This document shows positions 1 to 7,698 of a stretch of 64,000 bases of DNA, piece by piece; position 1 is the stretch's first letter, and each line of letters opens with the position of its first letter. The translations under genes and the position numbers were made by a program. A model generated the notes under the pieces. It worked only from the letters and a program-made list of their open reading frames with translations, was not told the origin of the DNA and did no database searches. This DNA is from Marinobacter fonticola (GTDB taxonomy: Bacteria; Pseudomonadota; Gammaproteobacteria; Pseudomonadales; Oleiphilaceae), in contig NZ_CP043042.1 of NCBI RefSeq assembly GCF_008122265.1, positions 1,860,001 to 1,924,000 of the forward strand. Reading direction: 5' to 3'.

Positions 1-750
1 TGGGTGCGAGGCCGTCGCTTGAACCAAGAGAGCTACCGTGTGGTGGATTTGGGGTGTGGCACAGGTTCGAATATGCGATTCCTCGCGCCGCAACTACCAG
101 ACGGGCAGGGGTGGCTGTTGGTTGACCAGGACGCCGCTCATCTCGATGCCGCCGAGCGTCTGTGCGATGGCCTTCCCGGCGTGGACAGCTTTACAACACT
201 CCGGTTGGGCATCGAACGTGAAATTGTGGCGGCCATTCCCACGGATACCGATATCGTGTCGGGCTCGGCGCTGCTGGATCTGGTGTCGGCTCCGTGGATG
301 GCTGAGATGACCGAACGGGTTGCCGGTATGGGCGCTGCCGCCCTGTTTACGCTGTCTTATAGCGGGGACTTCGCGATATCGCCAACGCTTCCGGACGATG
401 CGCTGATACGCGACGCGGTGAACCGCCATCAACGCTCTGAAAAGGGCAGCGGAGAGGCCCTCGGCCCCGATGCGTGGTTACACTGTATCCGCGGTTTTGA
501 AGATCGCGGTTATCGTGTGTTTTCAGCGCCATCGCCTTGGCTGCTCGGGCGGCGGCAACGCGATCTCCAAACCCAGCTCTTCCAAGGCTGGGCCGTAGCG
601 GCAGCCGAGCAGAGGCCCGAGATGGCTGCCCGGATCGATAGCTGGCTCGCCGAAAGGCTGTCTCTGCTGACGGATAGCGCCGCACAGGCGCAAGTCTTCC
701 ATCAAGATGTTTTGGCGCTGCCAGCGGCAGGCGATTCCGACGCTGCATGA
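1..750 (+). CDS. class I SAM-dependent methyltransferase (5' end outside window)
   Basis: The frame is open from base 1, so the true start lies to the left. The visible part is about 249 codons. It begins almost at the nucleotide-binding strand: the glycine-rich SAM motif VVDLGCGTG is followed by an acidic loop end (LLVDQD), as in Rossmann-fold class I methyltransferases. A second acidic stretch (DTDIVSGSALLDLVSAPWM) fits motif IV and the region after it. The substrate cannot be read from the sequence. The stop codon overlaps the start of the next gene as ATGA at 747-750, which argues for translational coupling with the membrane protein downstream. Nearby genes for GTP cyclohydrolase II, a RibD-type reductase and a creatininase-fold enzyme suggest it may methylate a GTP-derived small molecule; that is inference. 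Confidence 0.8.
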   Translation, partial: WVRGRRLNQESYRVVDLGCGTGSNMRFLAPQLPDGQGWLLVDQDAAHLDAAERLCDGLPGVDSFTTLRLGIEREIVAAIPTDTDIVSGSALLDLVSAPWMAEMTERVAGMGAAALFTLSYSGDFAISPTLPDDALIRDAVNRHQRSEKGSGEALGPDAWLHCIRGFEDRGYRVFSAPSPWLLGRRQRDLQTQLFQGWAVAAAEQRPEMAARIDSWLAERLSLLTDSAAQAQVFHQDVLALPAAGDSDAA

Positions 751-1712
751 GCCGGTTTCCTCCCTCCCGCCTCAAATGGCCCCTCCTCAAATGGCTTTGG
801 ACCCTCGCCATTCTGGCCGGCGCAGTTTTCGCTTTTGGCCAGACAGATCTCGTTTCCAGGTTAGCAAACTTATCGCTTACCGCGGTTGCGCTCGCTCTCG
901 CCCTTTTTACCGTTCAAGTTGGCCTGTCGGCTTGGCGATGGCGCTTCACCGCGAGACAGCTCGGGCTTTCCATCGACGGCGTCAACGCTGTGCGTGAGTA
1001 CTACCTTGCTACATTCATAAACCAAGTTCTGCCCGGCGGTGTGCTGGGTGACGCCAATCGGGCCTTGCGCCACGGCAAGTCAACCCAGCGCCCGACGGAG
1101 GCCATACACGCAGTTATGATCGAGCGACTGTCCGGTCAGATCGTGCTTGCGTTGCTGGCAGGGGCCGTGTGGTTCATGACGCCGGTCACGTCTCCGGAAT
1201 CGCCGTTGGTATGGGAGATAGGGGGCGTTGGCTCAACGGCGCTGATCATCGGCGTGCTTATCGTGCTGACGCTAGTTGCTCTGCTGTTCCGCGCGCGCCT
1301 GCGGGCGTTCGCCGGGGCCTTCCGCCACGCGCTTTGGGTTGGGTTGATCAAGCCGCGGGTATTGATAGTGCATCTGGTTAGTTCCGTAATTGTGGTAGGC
1401 AGTTACGTGTTGGCCTTCGTGGTGCTGGGCTGGGGCATGGAGGCTGCAATGCCCCTAAGCGTGCTCGTACCGTGCGTCTTATGTCTTTTGCTGGTTATGG
1501 CGATTCCCGTCACCGTGGCCGGTTGGGGTATCCGCGAGGGCGTGGCCGGAGCGCTTTGGCTCTGGGCGGGCTATCCGGCCGAAGAAGGATTGGCGTTGAG
1601 TATTGCCTACGGCACGCTCTTCATGATTTCGAGTTTACCGGGGGCTTTGTTTTTAGCCCTGTCTTTAATCCCGCGATTTCAGGGCCTTGCGAAACGCATG
1701 TCGAACAGGTAG
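747..1712 (+). CDS. lysylphosphatidylglycerol-synthase TM-domain family membrane protein (flippase-like)
   Basis: A 321-residue polytopic inner-membrane protein with about eight hydrophobic segments. It carries the two hallmark stretches of the LPG_synthase_TM/UPF0104 (AglD2-like) family: LPGGVLGDANRALR near residues 95-108 and PVTVAGWGIREGV near 252-264. Family members move or help move lipids and lipid-linked compounds. This one lacks the C-terminal aminoacyltransferase domain of MprF, so lysyl transfer is not expected. It starts inside the stop codon of the methyltransferase gene (ATGA). Its last 34 bp overlap, tail to tail, the end of the reductase gene on the other strand. The partner molecule is unknown; by context it could export or anchor the product of the adjacent enzymes. 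Confidence 0.85.
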   Translation: MSRFPPSRLKWPLLKWLWTLAILAGAVFAFGQTDLVSRLANLSLTAVALALALFTVQVGLSAWRWRFTARQLGLSIDGVNAVREYYLATFINQVLPGGVLGDANRALRHGKSTQRPTEAIHAVMIERLSGQIVLALLAGAVWFMTPVTSPESPLVWEIGGVGSTALIIGVLIVLTLVALLFRARLRAFAGAFRHALWVGLIKPRVLIVHLVSSVIVVGSYVLAFVVLGWGMEAAMPLSVLVPCVLCLLLVMAIPVTVAGWGIREGVAGALWLWAGYPAEEGLALSIAYGTLFMISSLPGALFLALSLIPRFQGLAKRMSNR

Positions 1713-2509
1713 TCGGTAGTCAGGTTATAGACGTGAGTATTCGGGCGATGCGCTTGGTCGAGGGTGTCGATGTCCGTTAGCTGCAGGGCAGGGACGCCGC
1801 TGCCGATAATCATCGGCGCGACGATCAGGTGCAGGTGGTCCAGTAGCCCGGCCTCGAGGAAGCTGGAGACGGTTTGGCTGCCGCCTTCGATAAAAATCCG
1901 CTGGTATCCGTGGTCGTGCAAAGTCCGGACGATGCTTTCGGGAGTGAACTGAGCGTGACCATCAGCGACCTGCAATTCGTTTCCTGCACGAGGTGCATCG
2001 GCGACGAGACGGTAAGTGGGTATAGCCTGATCGCCGAATAAGGTGTAGGCGTTGGTAATGCCTCGGCGAGGATCGATCACCACGCGATCAGGTTGGCGCC
2101 CGTCAACCCGGCGCACGGTTAGTCTCGGGTTATCGGCCCGCACCGTGCCGGCACCGACGACCACAACGTCCGCCATGGCACGCAGACGGTGCAGGTGATC
2201 CAAGCCCCCTTCGCCATTGATGTAATGGGAGGCGCCCGTGACCGTGGCGATCCGGCCGTCCAGACTTTGGCCAACCTGGGCGAAGACCTTTGAACGGCTT
2301 TGTGGATGGCAAAGTGGCATGAAACAGTCGAACAAATCCTCCACCTGCTGGTCATCGGGCTCGACATGCAGTGCCCATCCACCATCGGCCAGAGTGGTTA
2401 ACAGCGGGGTTGTATCGTCGCCGAGAATGACCGGCCCGGTGACGGGAGAGGACCGCACTTTAAGTAGTAACTGCCAGGCGGTGCGGGAACTGATCCGATT
2501 TAAAGCCAT
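1679..2509 (-). CDS. stand-alone RibD C-terminal-type (pyrimidine/dihydrofolate) reductase
   Basis: The protein has the RibD_C/DHFR-like reductase fold: VFAQVGQSLDGRIA, then the loop HYINGEGGLDHLHRLRAMAD, VVVGAGTVRADNPRLTVR for NADPH, IFIEGGSQTVSSFLEAGLLD and a late APMIIGSG. There is no zinc deaminase domain, so it is not a bifunctional RibD. A lone reductase resembles the fungal Rib7/archaeal type, which reduces the ribosyl side chain before deamination. A TTG at 2548 or an ATG at 2521 are other possible starts; ATG 2509 has an AGGA about 11 nt upstream and begins MALNRISSR. The first ~80 residues are an unrelated-looking extension. It is divergent from the GTP cyclohydrolase gene and overlaps the 3' end of the membrane-protein gene. 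Confidence 0.85.
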   Translation of the reverse strand: MALNRISSRTAWQLLLKVRSSPVTGPVILGDDTTPLLTTLADGGWALHVEPDDQQVEDLFDCFMPLCHPQSRSKVFAQVGQSLDGRIATVTGASHYINGEGGLDHLHRLRAMADVVVVGAGTVRADNPRLTVRRVDGRQPDRVVIDPRRGITNAYTLFGDQAIPTYRLVADAPRAGNELQVADGHAQFTPESIVRTLHDHGYQRIFIEGGSQTVSSFLEAGLLDHLHLIVAPMIIGSGVPALQLTDIDTLDQAHRPNTHVYNLTTDYLFDMRFARP

Positions 2510-2757
2510 CTCTGTAAACATCCTTAAACTAAAGCATCTGTCAGCCAATGAATGCCCTGTATAGTCCAGTAGAGGATACAGCTGAACGATCTAACATTGG
2601 CCTGGCCTTGGCATTACCGGCCCTTAGCATGAGGCCTCGGGCCTGCGAACTAAGATTTGGGTGACGGGCCAAGTAGCGAATGGACCGTAACCGGCGCGGG
2701 CTATCGAACAGAGCGCCGGTATGCGTGTACCAGTGTACTTGAACCACAAGGATTTGG

Positions 2758-3885
2758 ATGATGCGGAAGGTCCAGCGAGCGATAGTCGAACTGAAAGCCG
2801 GCTATCCGGTATTGGTCAGCAACGGTGACGAGGCGGAACTGGTTTTCAGTGTCGAGGGCCTCGAGTCGCCGTCCTTCAGAGCATGGCTGGGTGAACTCGA
2901 TAGCTCCACCCTTAGGTTGACGCTAACGCCTAAGCGACTGGAGAGTCTCGGCATCGAGTGTGCTGGCGCGGGAGGCGTGTTGGATGTGCCGCTAGACGAT
3001 CGGGACGATATGGCTGCCGTTGTCGAAACCGTGCGCGTTCTAAGTTCGGAGTGCGCGCCGCAAGGCGGCTTTTTCTCTGACTTCGGGACACCGGGCGTCA
3101 TTCAGGAAGCCGGACTGGTCTTGATGCGCCAGGGTCGACTGTTGCCTGCTTCGGTCTCCGTTACAGTACCGGCCGCGGCTTGGTCGGACGTGCATGCCGC
3201 GCTCTACGCCCAGGATCTAATAAAGGTGGAAGCCCGGGACGTGCTGGCGTTTGATGGGTCGGTTGCCCAGCATCTTATACGTATTTCAGAAGCTCAAGTG
3301 CCCCTTGAGGGTGCTGAAGAAACGCGCTTTGTCATGTTTCGGGAGGGCGGCGGATTGCGTGAGCACCTGGCGTTGATGATCGGCGGTTCTGCGAACTGGC
3401 CCGATCCGGTACCGGTGCGCATGCATTCGGCCTGCTTAACCGGCGACCTTTTCGGCAGCCTGCGCTGCGATTGTGGCGAGCAGTTGCGAGGCGCTGTTCA
3501 ATCGATTATGGCCGCGGGCGGCGGCATTCTCCTGTACCTGGCCCAGGAAGGCCGCGATATCGGTCTGGCCAATAAGTTGCGCGCTTATAGTCTGCAGGAT
3601 AAGGGCTTGGACACTGTGGATGCGGACCAGGTCCTAGGCTTTGGCGAGGACGAGCGTCAATACGGTATTGCGGTAAGCATGTTGCGGTCCCTCGGAATCA
3701 ATCGCATCGATCTTTTGACCAATAATCCCGCCAAGCTCCAGGCAATGCGTGACGGCGGCATCGAGGTTGGCCAGCGCCGAGAGCTGTTGGGCAAGGTGAC
3801 GCCCCACAATCGCCGTTATCTGGCCGCCAAAGCTGAAAGGGCGGGGCACCTGCTGGAGACAGCACTGAAGGCTGGAGGGCATTGA
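2758..3885 (+). CDS. GTP cyclohydrolase II with degenerate DHBP-synthase-like N-terminal domain
   Basis: The C-terminal half (about residues 185-370) is a complete GTP cyclohydrolase II. The zinc ligands C226, C237 and C239 lie in SACLTGDLFGSLRCDCGEQL, followed by YLAQEGRDIGLANK and the substrate loop LLTNNPAKL. It should open GTP to 2,5-diamino-6-ribosylamino-pyrimidinone phosphate with loss of formate and pyrophosphate. The N-terminal ~180 residues align in layout with RibB, but the catalytic acidic motif (normally DDExRExEGDL) is reduced to SNGDEAELVF, so DHBP synthase activity looks lost. Two ATG codons (2758, 2761) follow an AAGGA ribosome site. The gene is convergent with the creatininase gene (56 bp gap) and divergent from the reductase. 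It is probably a paralogue of the housekeeping RibA. Confidence 0.9.
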   Translation: MMRKVQRAIVELKAGYPVLVSNGDEAELVFSVEGLESPSFRAWLGELDSSTLRLTLTPKRLESLGIECAGAGGVLDVPLDDRDDMAAVVETVRVLSSECAPQGGFFSDFGTPGVIQEAGLVLMRQGRLLPASVSVTVPAAAWSDVHAALYAQDLIKVEARDVLAFDGSVAQHLIRISEAQVPLEGAEETRFVMFREGGGLREHLALMIGGSANWPDPVPVRMHSACLTGDLFGSLRCDCGEQLRGAVQSIMAAGGGILLYLAQEGRDIGLANKLRAYSLQDKGLDTVDADQVLGFGEDERQYGIAVSMLRSLGINRIDLLTNNPAKLQAMRDGGIEVGQRRELLGKVTPHNRRYLAAKAERAGHLLETALKAGGH

Positions 3886-3941
3886 GGAGCCTTTGAAAAC
3901 CAAAGACAATCCTGATGTTATCCTGAGACGCCCTAACCGAC

Positions 3942-4802
3942 CTAACGCAGCAGCTTAAGGTTAAACTGTTGCGCTTCCCGGATCGTGATGGCCAGGGCCT
4001 GCGCAAAATGGCTGACAAGCTTCTCCCCTTGAGCCGGGGTGGCTTGGGCGGCGCGGCCGACGACACCCGCGGGGTTAAGATCTTGGCCCATCCATGCAAA
4101 CGCGGCCTCGCTTTCCGGACCGAGCTTTTCGTTGTCTGCCAGTCGTCCCTCATCGAGGGCCTCGAAGTTCTGCAAGTGTTCCTGTCTCACCGCATCGGGG
4201 GCCAAGTGCAGCATCATTGCCGTTTCCAGCTCGCCGCCATGAATGCCTCGCGACAGCTCCGAAGCGGTTACTAGCGCCTCCGGCGTCTTGAACCGAAAGT
4301 AGTTGGCCTTCACGACGAGCATGCCGAACCGCTGACGTAGCTGTAGGGCGGCAAGATCGATGACCTGCCGGTTGCCCCCGTGACTGTTGAAGATCACCAG
4401 CCGGTGCACGCCGCTGGCGGCCACCGACTGGCCAATATCCACGAGCACGTCGATGGCGGTATCCGGCCGCAGCGACAGTGTGCCAGGGAAGGCTGTGTGC
4501 TCCAGGCTCAGCCCAACCGTCACCGTCGGCAACACCAATACGGAGCCACGGTCTATTTGCTCCAGTGACTGTGGTGGTTTCAGGGACTTTGTTGATTCCC
4601 GTGACTCCGGTGATTCCAGTGACAGCGATTTTAGTGCGCTCCTGAGGATGCTTTCGCCAATCGTCAGGTCGGTGGATAGCGGCAGGTGAGGGCCATGCTG
4701 TTCGATGGCAGCGACCGGCAGGATGGCTACGGTTTTGTCGCCGACGATGCTGGCGAGCTCACCGGTGGTCAGGTCCTGCCAGTAATGAATGGATGTGCCC
4801 AT
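3942..4802 (-). CDS. creatininase-family metal-dependent amidohydrolase
   Basis: The family metal site is intact: AAIEQHGPHLPLSTD (Glu/His/Asp ligands), FNSHGGN and GIHGGELETAMML. The family includes creatininase, the archaeal FAPy deformylase ArfB of riboflavin/F420 synthesis, and MftE. The neighbourhood (GTP cyclohydrolase II and RibD reductase) makes an ArfB-like deformylase or a related amidohydrolase on a GTP-derived pyrimidine the most attractive idea, but that is inference. An upstream in-frame ATG exists at 4835, but ATG 4802 has a GGAG six bases upstream and starts MGTSIHYWQDL, so it was chosen. The protein contains an unusual Ser-x-Glu-rich insert, encoded by a 9-bp repeat, between the first metal motif and the next core strand. 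Confidence 0.85.
   Translation of the reverse strand: MGTSIHYWQDLTTGELASIVGDKTVAILPVAAIEQHGPHLPLSTDLTIGESILRSALKSLSLESPESRESTKSLKPPQSLEQIDRGSVLVLPTVTVGLSLEHTAFPGTLSLRPDTAIDVLVDIGQSVAASGVHRLVIFNSHGGNRQVIDLAALQLRQRFGMLVVKANYFRFKTPEALVTASELSRGIHGGELETAMMLHLAPDAVRQEHLQNFEALDEGRLADNEKLGPESEAAFAWMGQDLNPAGVVGRAAQATPAQGEKLVSHFAQALAITIREAQQFNLKLLR
4561..4626 (-). repeat. degenerate 9-bp in-frame tandem repeat inside creatininase gene
   Basis: Read on the minus strand, this stretch encodes successive three-residue units SLE, SPE, SRE, STK, SLK, PPQ and SLE, each from nine bases beginning TCA or TCC apart from the proline unit. It looks like an expansion of one nine-base unit inside the gene. The insert lies in a likely surface loop and keeps the frame. 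Confidence 0.6.
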
Positions 4803-4929
4803 ACGTTTCTCCGCTTCTCGCTGGTGACCAAGCATTCTAACTCAGAGGTTCCTTGGCGCTGTTTGAAAGTTGATTTAGAACCGTGTTTCTTCGTGGGGCC
4901 ATTGCGCTGCAAAAGTTTCCTGGGGTGTA

Positions 4930-5775
4930 ATGGGCCGAATGATCGATTCTAGGTCCTTCGAGGAGATCGCTTTGGGCGACAGTAACGGCATCGAACCCTC
5001 GGTCCACGACGGGGTGGCGACACTTTCCATACCACAATCCACGGAGCGCTTTTGGACCGCAGCGGCGCTGACGGATTTTCAACAGCGGGTACAGGCGCTG
5101 GGACTGGATCCGTCGGTACGGGCCCTTGTTATAACAGGCGAGCCCGGTCAGGCCTTTTCTCACGGTATAGACTTATCAGTGTTGGCCGATGGCAGCAAGG
5201 TTGCTTCGGCGGGCGTAGGGCGCCAGTTTGCGCAGGCGTTTGCGGCATTGCGCCGTTTCCCCGGTATTTCAGTGGCGGCGCTGACCGGTAATGCCACGGA
5301 CGCCGGTCTGGAATGTGCGTTATGCTGCGATTTCCGCATCGCCGAGCCGGGCACCCAATTTGCCTTGGCGCCGGGGCGCCACGGTCTGGTGCCCGTGGCA
5401 GGCGGGAGTCAACTGCTGCCAAGATTAGTGGGAGAGGTGTGGGCCAAGCGGCTGTTGCTGTGTGGCGAGACTGTCGATGCGGACCAGGCTCTGGCCATGG
5501 GTCTGGTCGATGCCATCAGCGAACCCGGGCAGGCGCCGGTGCTGGCGGCAACTTGGGCTCGACGCTCGTTCGATCTCGGGCCAAAGGCCGTCAGAGCGGC
5601 CAAGCAATTGATCGAACATGCGCGGATGCGGCCTCTCGAAACCGGATTTGCTGCGGAGCGCGACTGGATGGTGGAATTGCAGGGCTCGGCCGAACAGGCC
5701 GAAGGCATAAAGGCTGGTCTCGAAGGTCGGGCGCCTCACTGGAATGACCAAACCTGGAACGGGAGCGATCGATGA
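4930..5775 (+). CDS. enoyl-CoA hydratase/isomerase (crotonase) family protein
   Basis: A 281-residue crotonase-fold protein. The oxyanion-hole segments are visible as GQAFSHGIDL and ALTGNATDAGLECALCCDFR. The first catalytic glutamate of hydratases is kept in GLECAL. The second position, normally Glu in a FGxPE motif, reads FALAPGRHGLVPVAGG, so a glycine stands there. Simple enoyl-CoA hydration is therefore doubtful, and an isomerase, hydrolase or other crotonase chemistry is possible. Start codons at 4930 and 4939 are both plausible. Its stop overlaps the start of the HTH gene (ATGATG at 5772), so the two are likely co-translated. It is divergent from the creatininase gene with about 130 bp between the chosen starts. 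Confidence 0.85.
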   Translation: MGRMIDSRSFEEIALGDSNGIEPSVHDGVATLSIPQSTERFWTAAALTDFQQRVQALGLDPSVRALVITGEPGQAFSHGIDLSVLADGSKVASAGVGRQFAQAFAALRRFPGISVAALTGNATDAGLECALCCDFRIAEPGTQFALAPGRHGLVPVAGGSQLLPRLVGEVWAKRLLLCGETVDADQALAMGLVDAISEPGQAPVLAATWARRSFDLGPKAVRAAKQLIEHARMRPLETGFAAERDWMVELQGSAEQAEGIKAGLEGRAPHWNDQTWNGSDR

Positions 5776-6188
5776 TGCGGTACATGACGTCCTTTCATCG
5801 ACGATTGAAAACGCTACGCGAGACGAAGCAACTCTCCGTGAGCGACCTGGCGCGTCTGGTAGAAACGGATGAACGGCGGGTTCTGAGCTGGGAGAGCGAT
5901 AACCCCAAAAACCGGCATTACCCGGATATCGACGAACTCATGGATCTCTGTTTGAAGACGGAGACGCCGCTGGATGCCTTACTGGATTTCGAGGATGCGC
6001 CGGACGCGGGACAGCTGGAGCTGCCTGGCCTGGCTTTTTCCCACGATTCCGATCTGAGCAAGGCGTTAGACGCCCTGGCGGAAGAAATTGAACGGCTAAA
6101 GCCTTCAGAGCAGGAGATGGAGTTGTTGCGCCGGTTCCGCAAAACGACTGCGGAAAACCGGCGCATGATCATTCAGCTATTGGGCTGA
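5772..6188 (+). CDS. small helix-turn-helix (XRE-like) regulator
   Basis: A 138-residue acidic protein. Residues about 8-60 form a Cro/CI-type helix-turn-helix: FHRRLKTLRETKQLSVSDLA followed by VETDERRVLSWES, a layout typical of XRE proteins. The C-terminal half (about 85-138) is charged and helical (LDALAEEIERLKPSEQEMEL) and may dimerise. The start overlaps the stop of the crotonase gene, indicating one transcript. The target is unknown; control of the crotonase gene or of galU, which is convergent 24 bp away, is possible but not shown. Confidence 0.75.
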   Translation: MMRYMTSFHRRLKTLRETKQLSVSDLARLVETDERRVLSWESDNPKNRHYPDIDELMDLCLKTETPLDALLDFEDAPDAGQLELPGLAFSHDSDLSKALDALAEEIERLKPSEQEMELLRRFRKTTAENRRMIIQLLG

Positions 6189-6212
6189 ACGGTCGTTATC
6201 GGTCACTGATTT

Positions 6213-7049
6213 TCAGCCACCGTTTTTGTAGATGTTTTCGTAGACGTAGTTGGTCGCCTGCACGAAACCATCGATGCTCCCGCAGTCGAAGCGACGTCCA
6301 CGGAATTTGTACGCCAATACGCAGCCTGATTTGGCCTGAGCGAGCAAAGCGTCGGTGATTTGCACTTCGCCGTTCTTGCCCGGCTCTGTTTTCTCGATGA
6401 TTTCGAAAATATCAGGGGTCAGGATGTAGCGGCCAATGATGGCGAGGTTGGACGGAGCATCTTCCGGCGCTGGTTTTTCCACCATGTCGGTAATCCGGTA
6501 CAGGCCATCTTTCATGGGCTCGCCAGCGATGACACCGTATTTATGGGTTTCGTCTTCCGGCACTTCCTCAATCGCAACGATGGAGCAACGGAACTGCTTG
6601 TACAGTTCGGCCATTTGGGCGAGAACGCTGATGTCGCCGGGTTCAGTAACACAGAAATCGTCCGCCAGAACAACGGCAAACGGATTGTCGCCCATCAGAT
6701 TTCGGCCGGTCCAGATGGCATGGCCGAGGCCTTTCATTTGGTTTTGGCGAGTGAAGGAAAAGCTATTGTGATCGATCAGGTCGCGGATAGAGGTAAGTAG
6801 GTTTTCCTTGCCGGATCCAGCGATCTGGTGCTCAAGCTCGTAGCTAATATCGAAGTGATCTTCGATCGCCCGTTTGCCTCGACCGGTCACAAAGCCAAAT
6901 TCGTTGATGCCAGCTTCGGCCGCTTCTTCGACACCATATTGCACCAGCGGCTTGTTGACGACGGGCAGGATTTCTTTGGGCATGGCCTTAGTGGCCGGAA
7001 GAAATCGCGTACCGTAGCCAGCAACGGGGAATAAGCACTTCCTGATCAT
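6213..7049 (-). CDS. galU: UTP-glucose-1-phosphate uridylyltransferase
   Basis: A 278-residue cytoplasmic enzyme that makes UDP-glucose from UTP and glucose 1-phosphate. The N-terminal nucleotide-binding signature is complete (FPVAGYGTRFLPATKAMPKE), followed by VNKPLVQYGVEEA. Later GalU motifs are also present: VVLADDF, YGVIAG and MVEKP, plus the FRGRRFDCGS sugar-binding region. The ATG at 7049 has an AAGGA site eight bases upstream. UDP-glucose is the donor for the OpgH glucan synthase encoded a few kb away and is likely used by the exopolysaccharide locus, so the gene links the two surface-glucan systems in this window. It is convergent with the HTH gene. Confidence 0.97.
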   Translation of the reverse strand: MIRKCLFPVAGYGTRFLPATKAMPKEILPVVNKPLVQYGVEEAAEAGINEFGFVTGRGKRAIEDHFDISYELEHQIAGSGKENLLTSIRDLIDHNSFSFTRQNQMKGLGHAIWTGRNLMGDNPFAVVLADDFCVTEPGDISVLAQMAELYKQFRCSIVAIEEVPEDETHKYGVIAGEPMKDGLYRITDMVEKPAPEDAPSNLAIIGRYILTPDIFEIIEKTEPGKNGEVQITDALLAQAKSGCVLAYKFRGRRFDCGSIDGFVQATNYVYENIYKNGG

Positions 7050-7698
7050 ATCTTTCGTCCTTTTCTAGCTGCTAGTCCAGAATCTATCGTTCAGAACTAT
7101 TTTTAAAAACCATCCTCGGCTTTGCGAGGGTAGTGAAGCTTTTGCACAAAGTTTGCCAAGTGTAACCAAGTTAATGTGACAAATGGAGTAAAACCCCCTT
7201 ACCGCTAATTCACGTTATTAGAAGCCTCTTTAGTTGTGAGGTGACGACGAGAGTTCGCGCGTTCTTGCTCTAGATTTTACGCCCTGTTTTGGTGCATTGG
7301 AGTAGGGCGAACTGGTCACAATGGTGTTTTGCTCGCTACTGGATCCCGTATTTGTTTCTGCAAAACGCTCTTCCCACCTTGTTTTAGGCATGCTCCAGAA
7401 ACCGCATTTAAATTTCGTTACAAGTTTTTGTTTTTGGTTATAAATTAAAATTGTAAAATTTTGAAAATAGGGTCTAGTACAGGCCCGCTTCCTTCCCTAT
7501 AGTCCGCTTAATTGCTGAACGGGCAGTTTTAATCAGCATTAGAAATAACTAAAGAAAGCGATCTAAGAGAACTGTCTCAAGAGATCGATCCCAAGGTAAG
7601 TCGTCTGGGTGAGTTCAGGATCGAGCTCGAAAAATAACGTGTTTTTCCCTGTGGATACACCAACATTTAGGTCGCCTAGTCGCGCCTGATGGAGACGC
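7050..7698. other. 649-bp intergenic region between divergent galU and TpsB-like gene
   Basis: No convincing gene. The part nearest galU must carry its promoter. The part at about 7425-7475 is strikingly A+T-rich (runs of A and T around TTATAAATTAAAATTG and AAAATTTTG), as expected for a promoter with an UP-like element serving the gene at 7699. No confident -35/-10 pair, terminator or structured RNA was identified. Confidence 0.4.

Noticed and set aside
347..811. Minus-strand open frame of 154 codons
   Set aside because: It lies opposite the methyltransferase gene, has no family features and is Arg/Pro/Gly-rich as expected from antisense of G+C-rich coding DNA.
2758..3885. Bifunctional RibBA
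   Set aside because: The RibB catalytic acidic motif is missing, so only the GTP cyclohydrolase II half is called functional.
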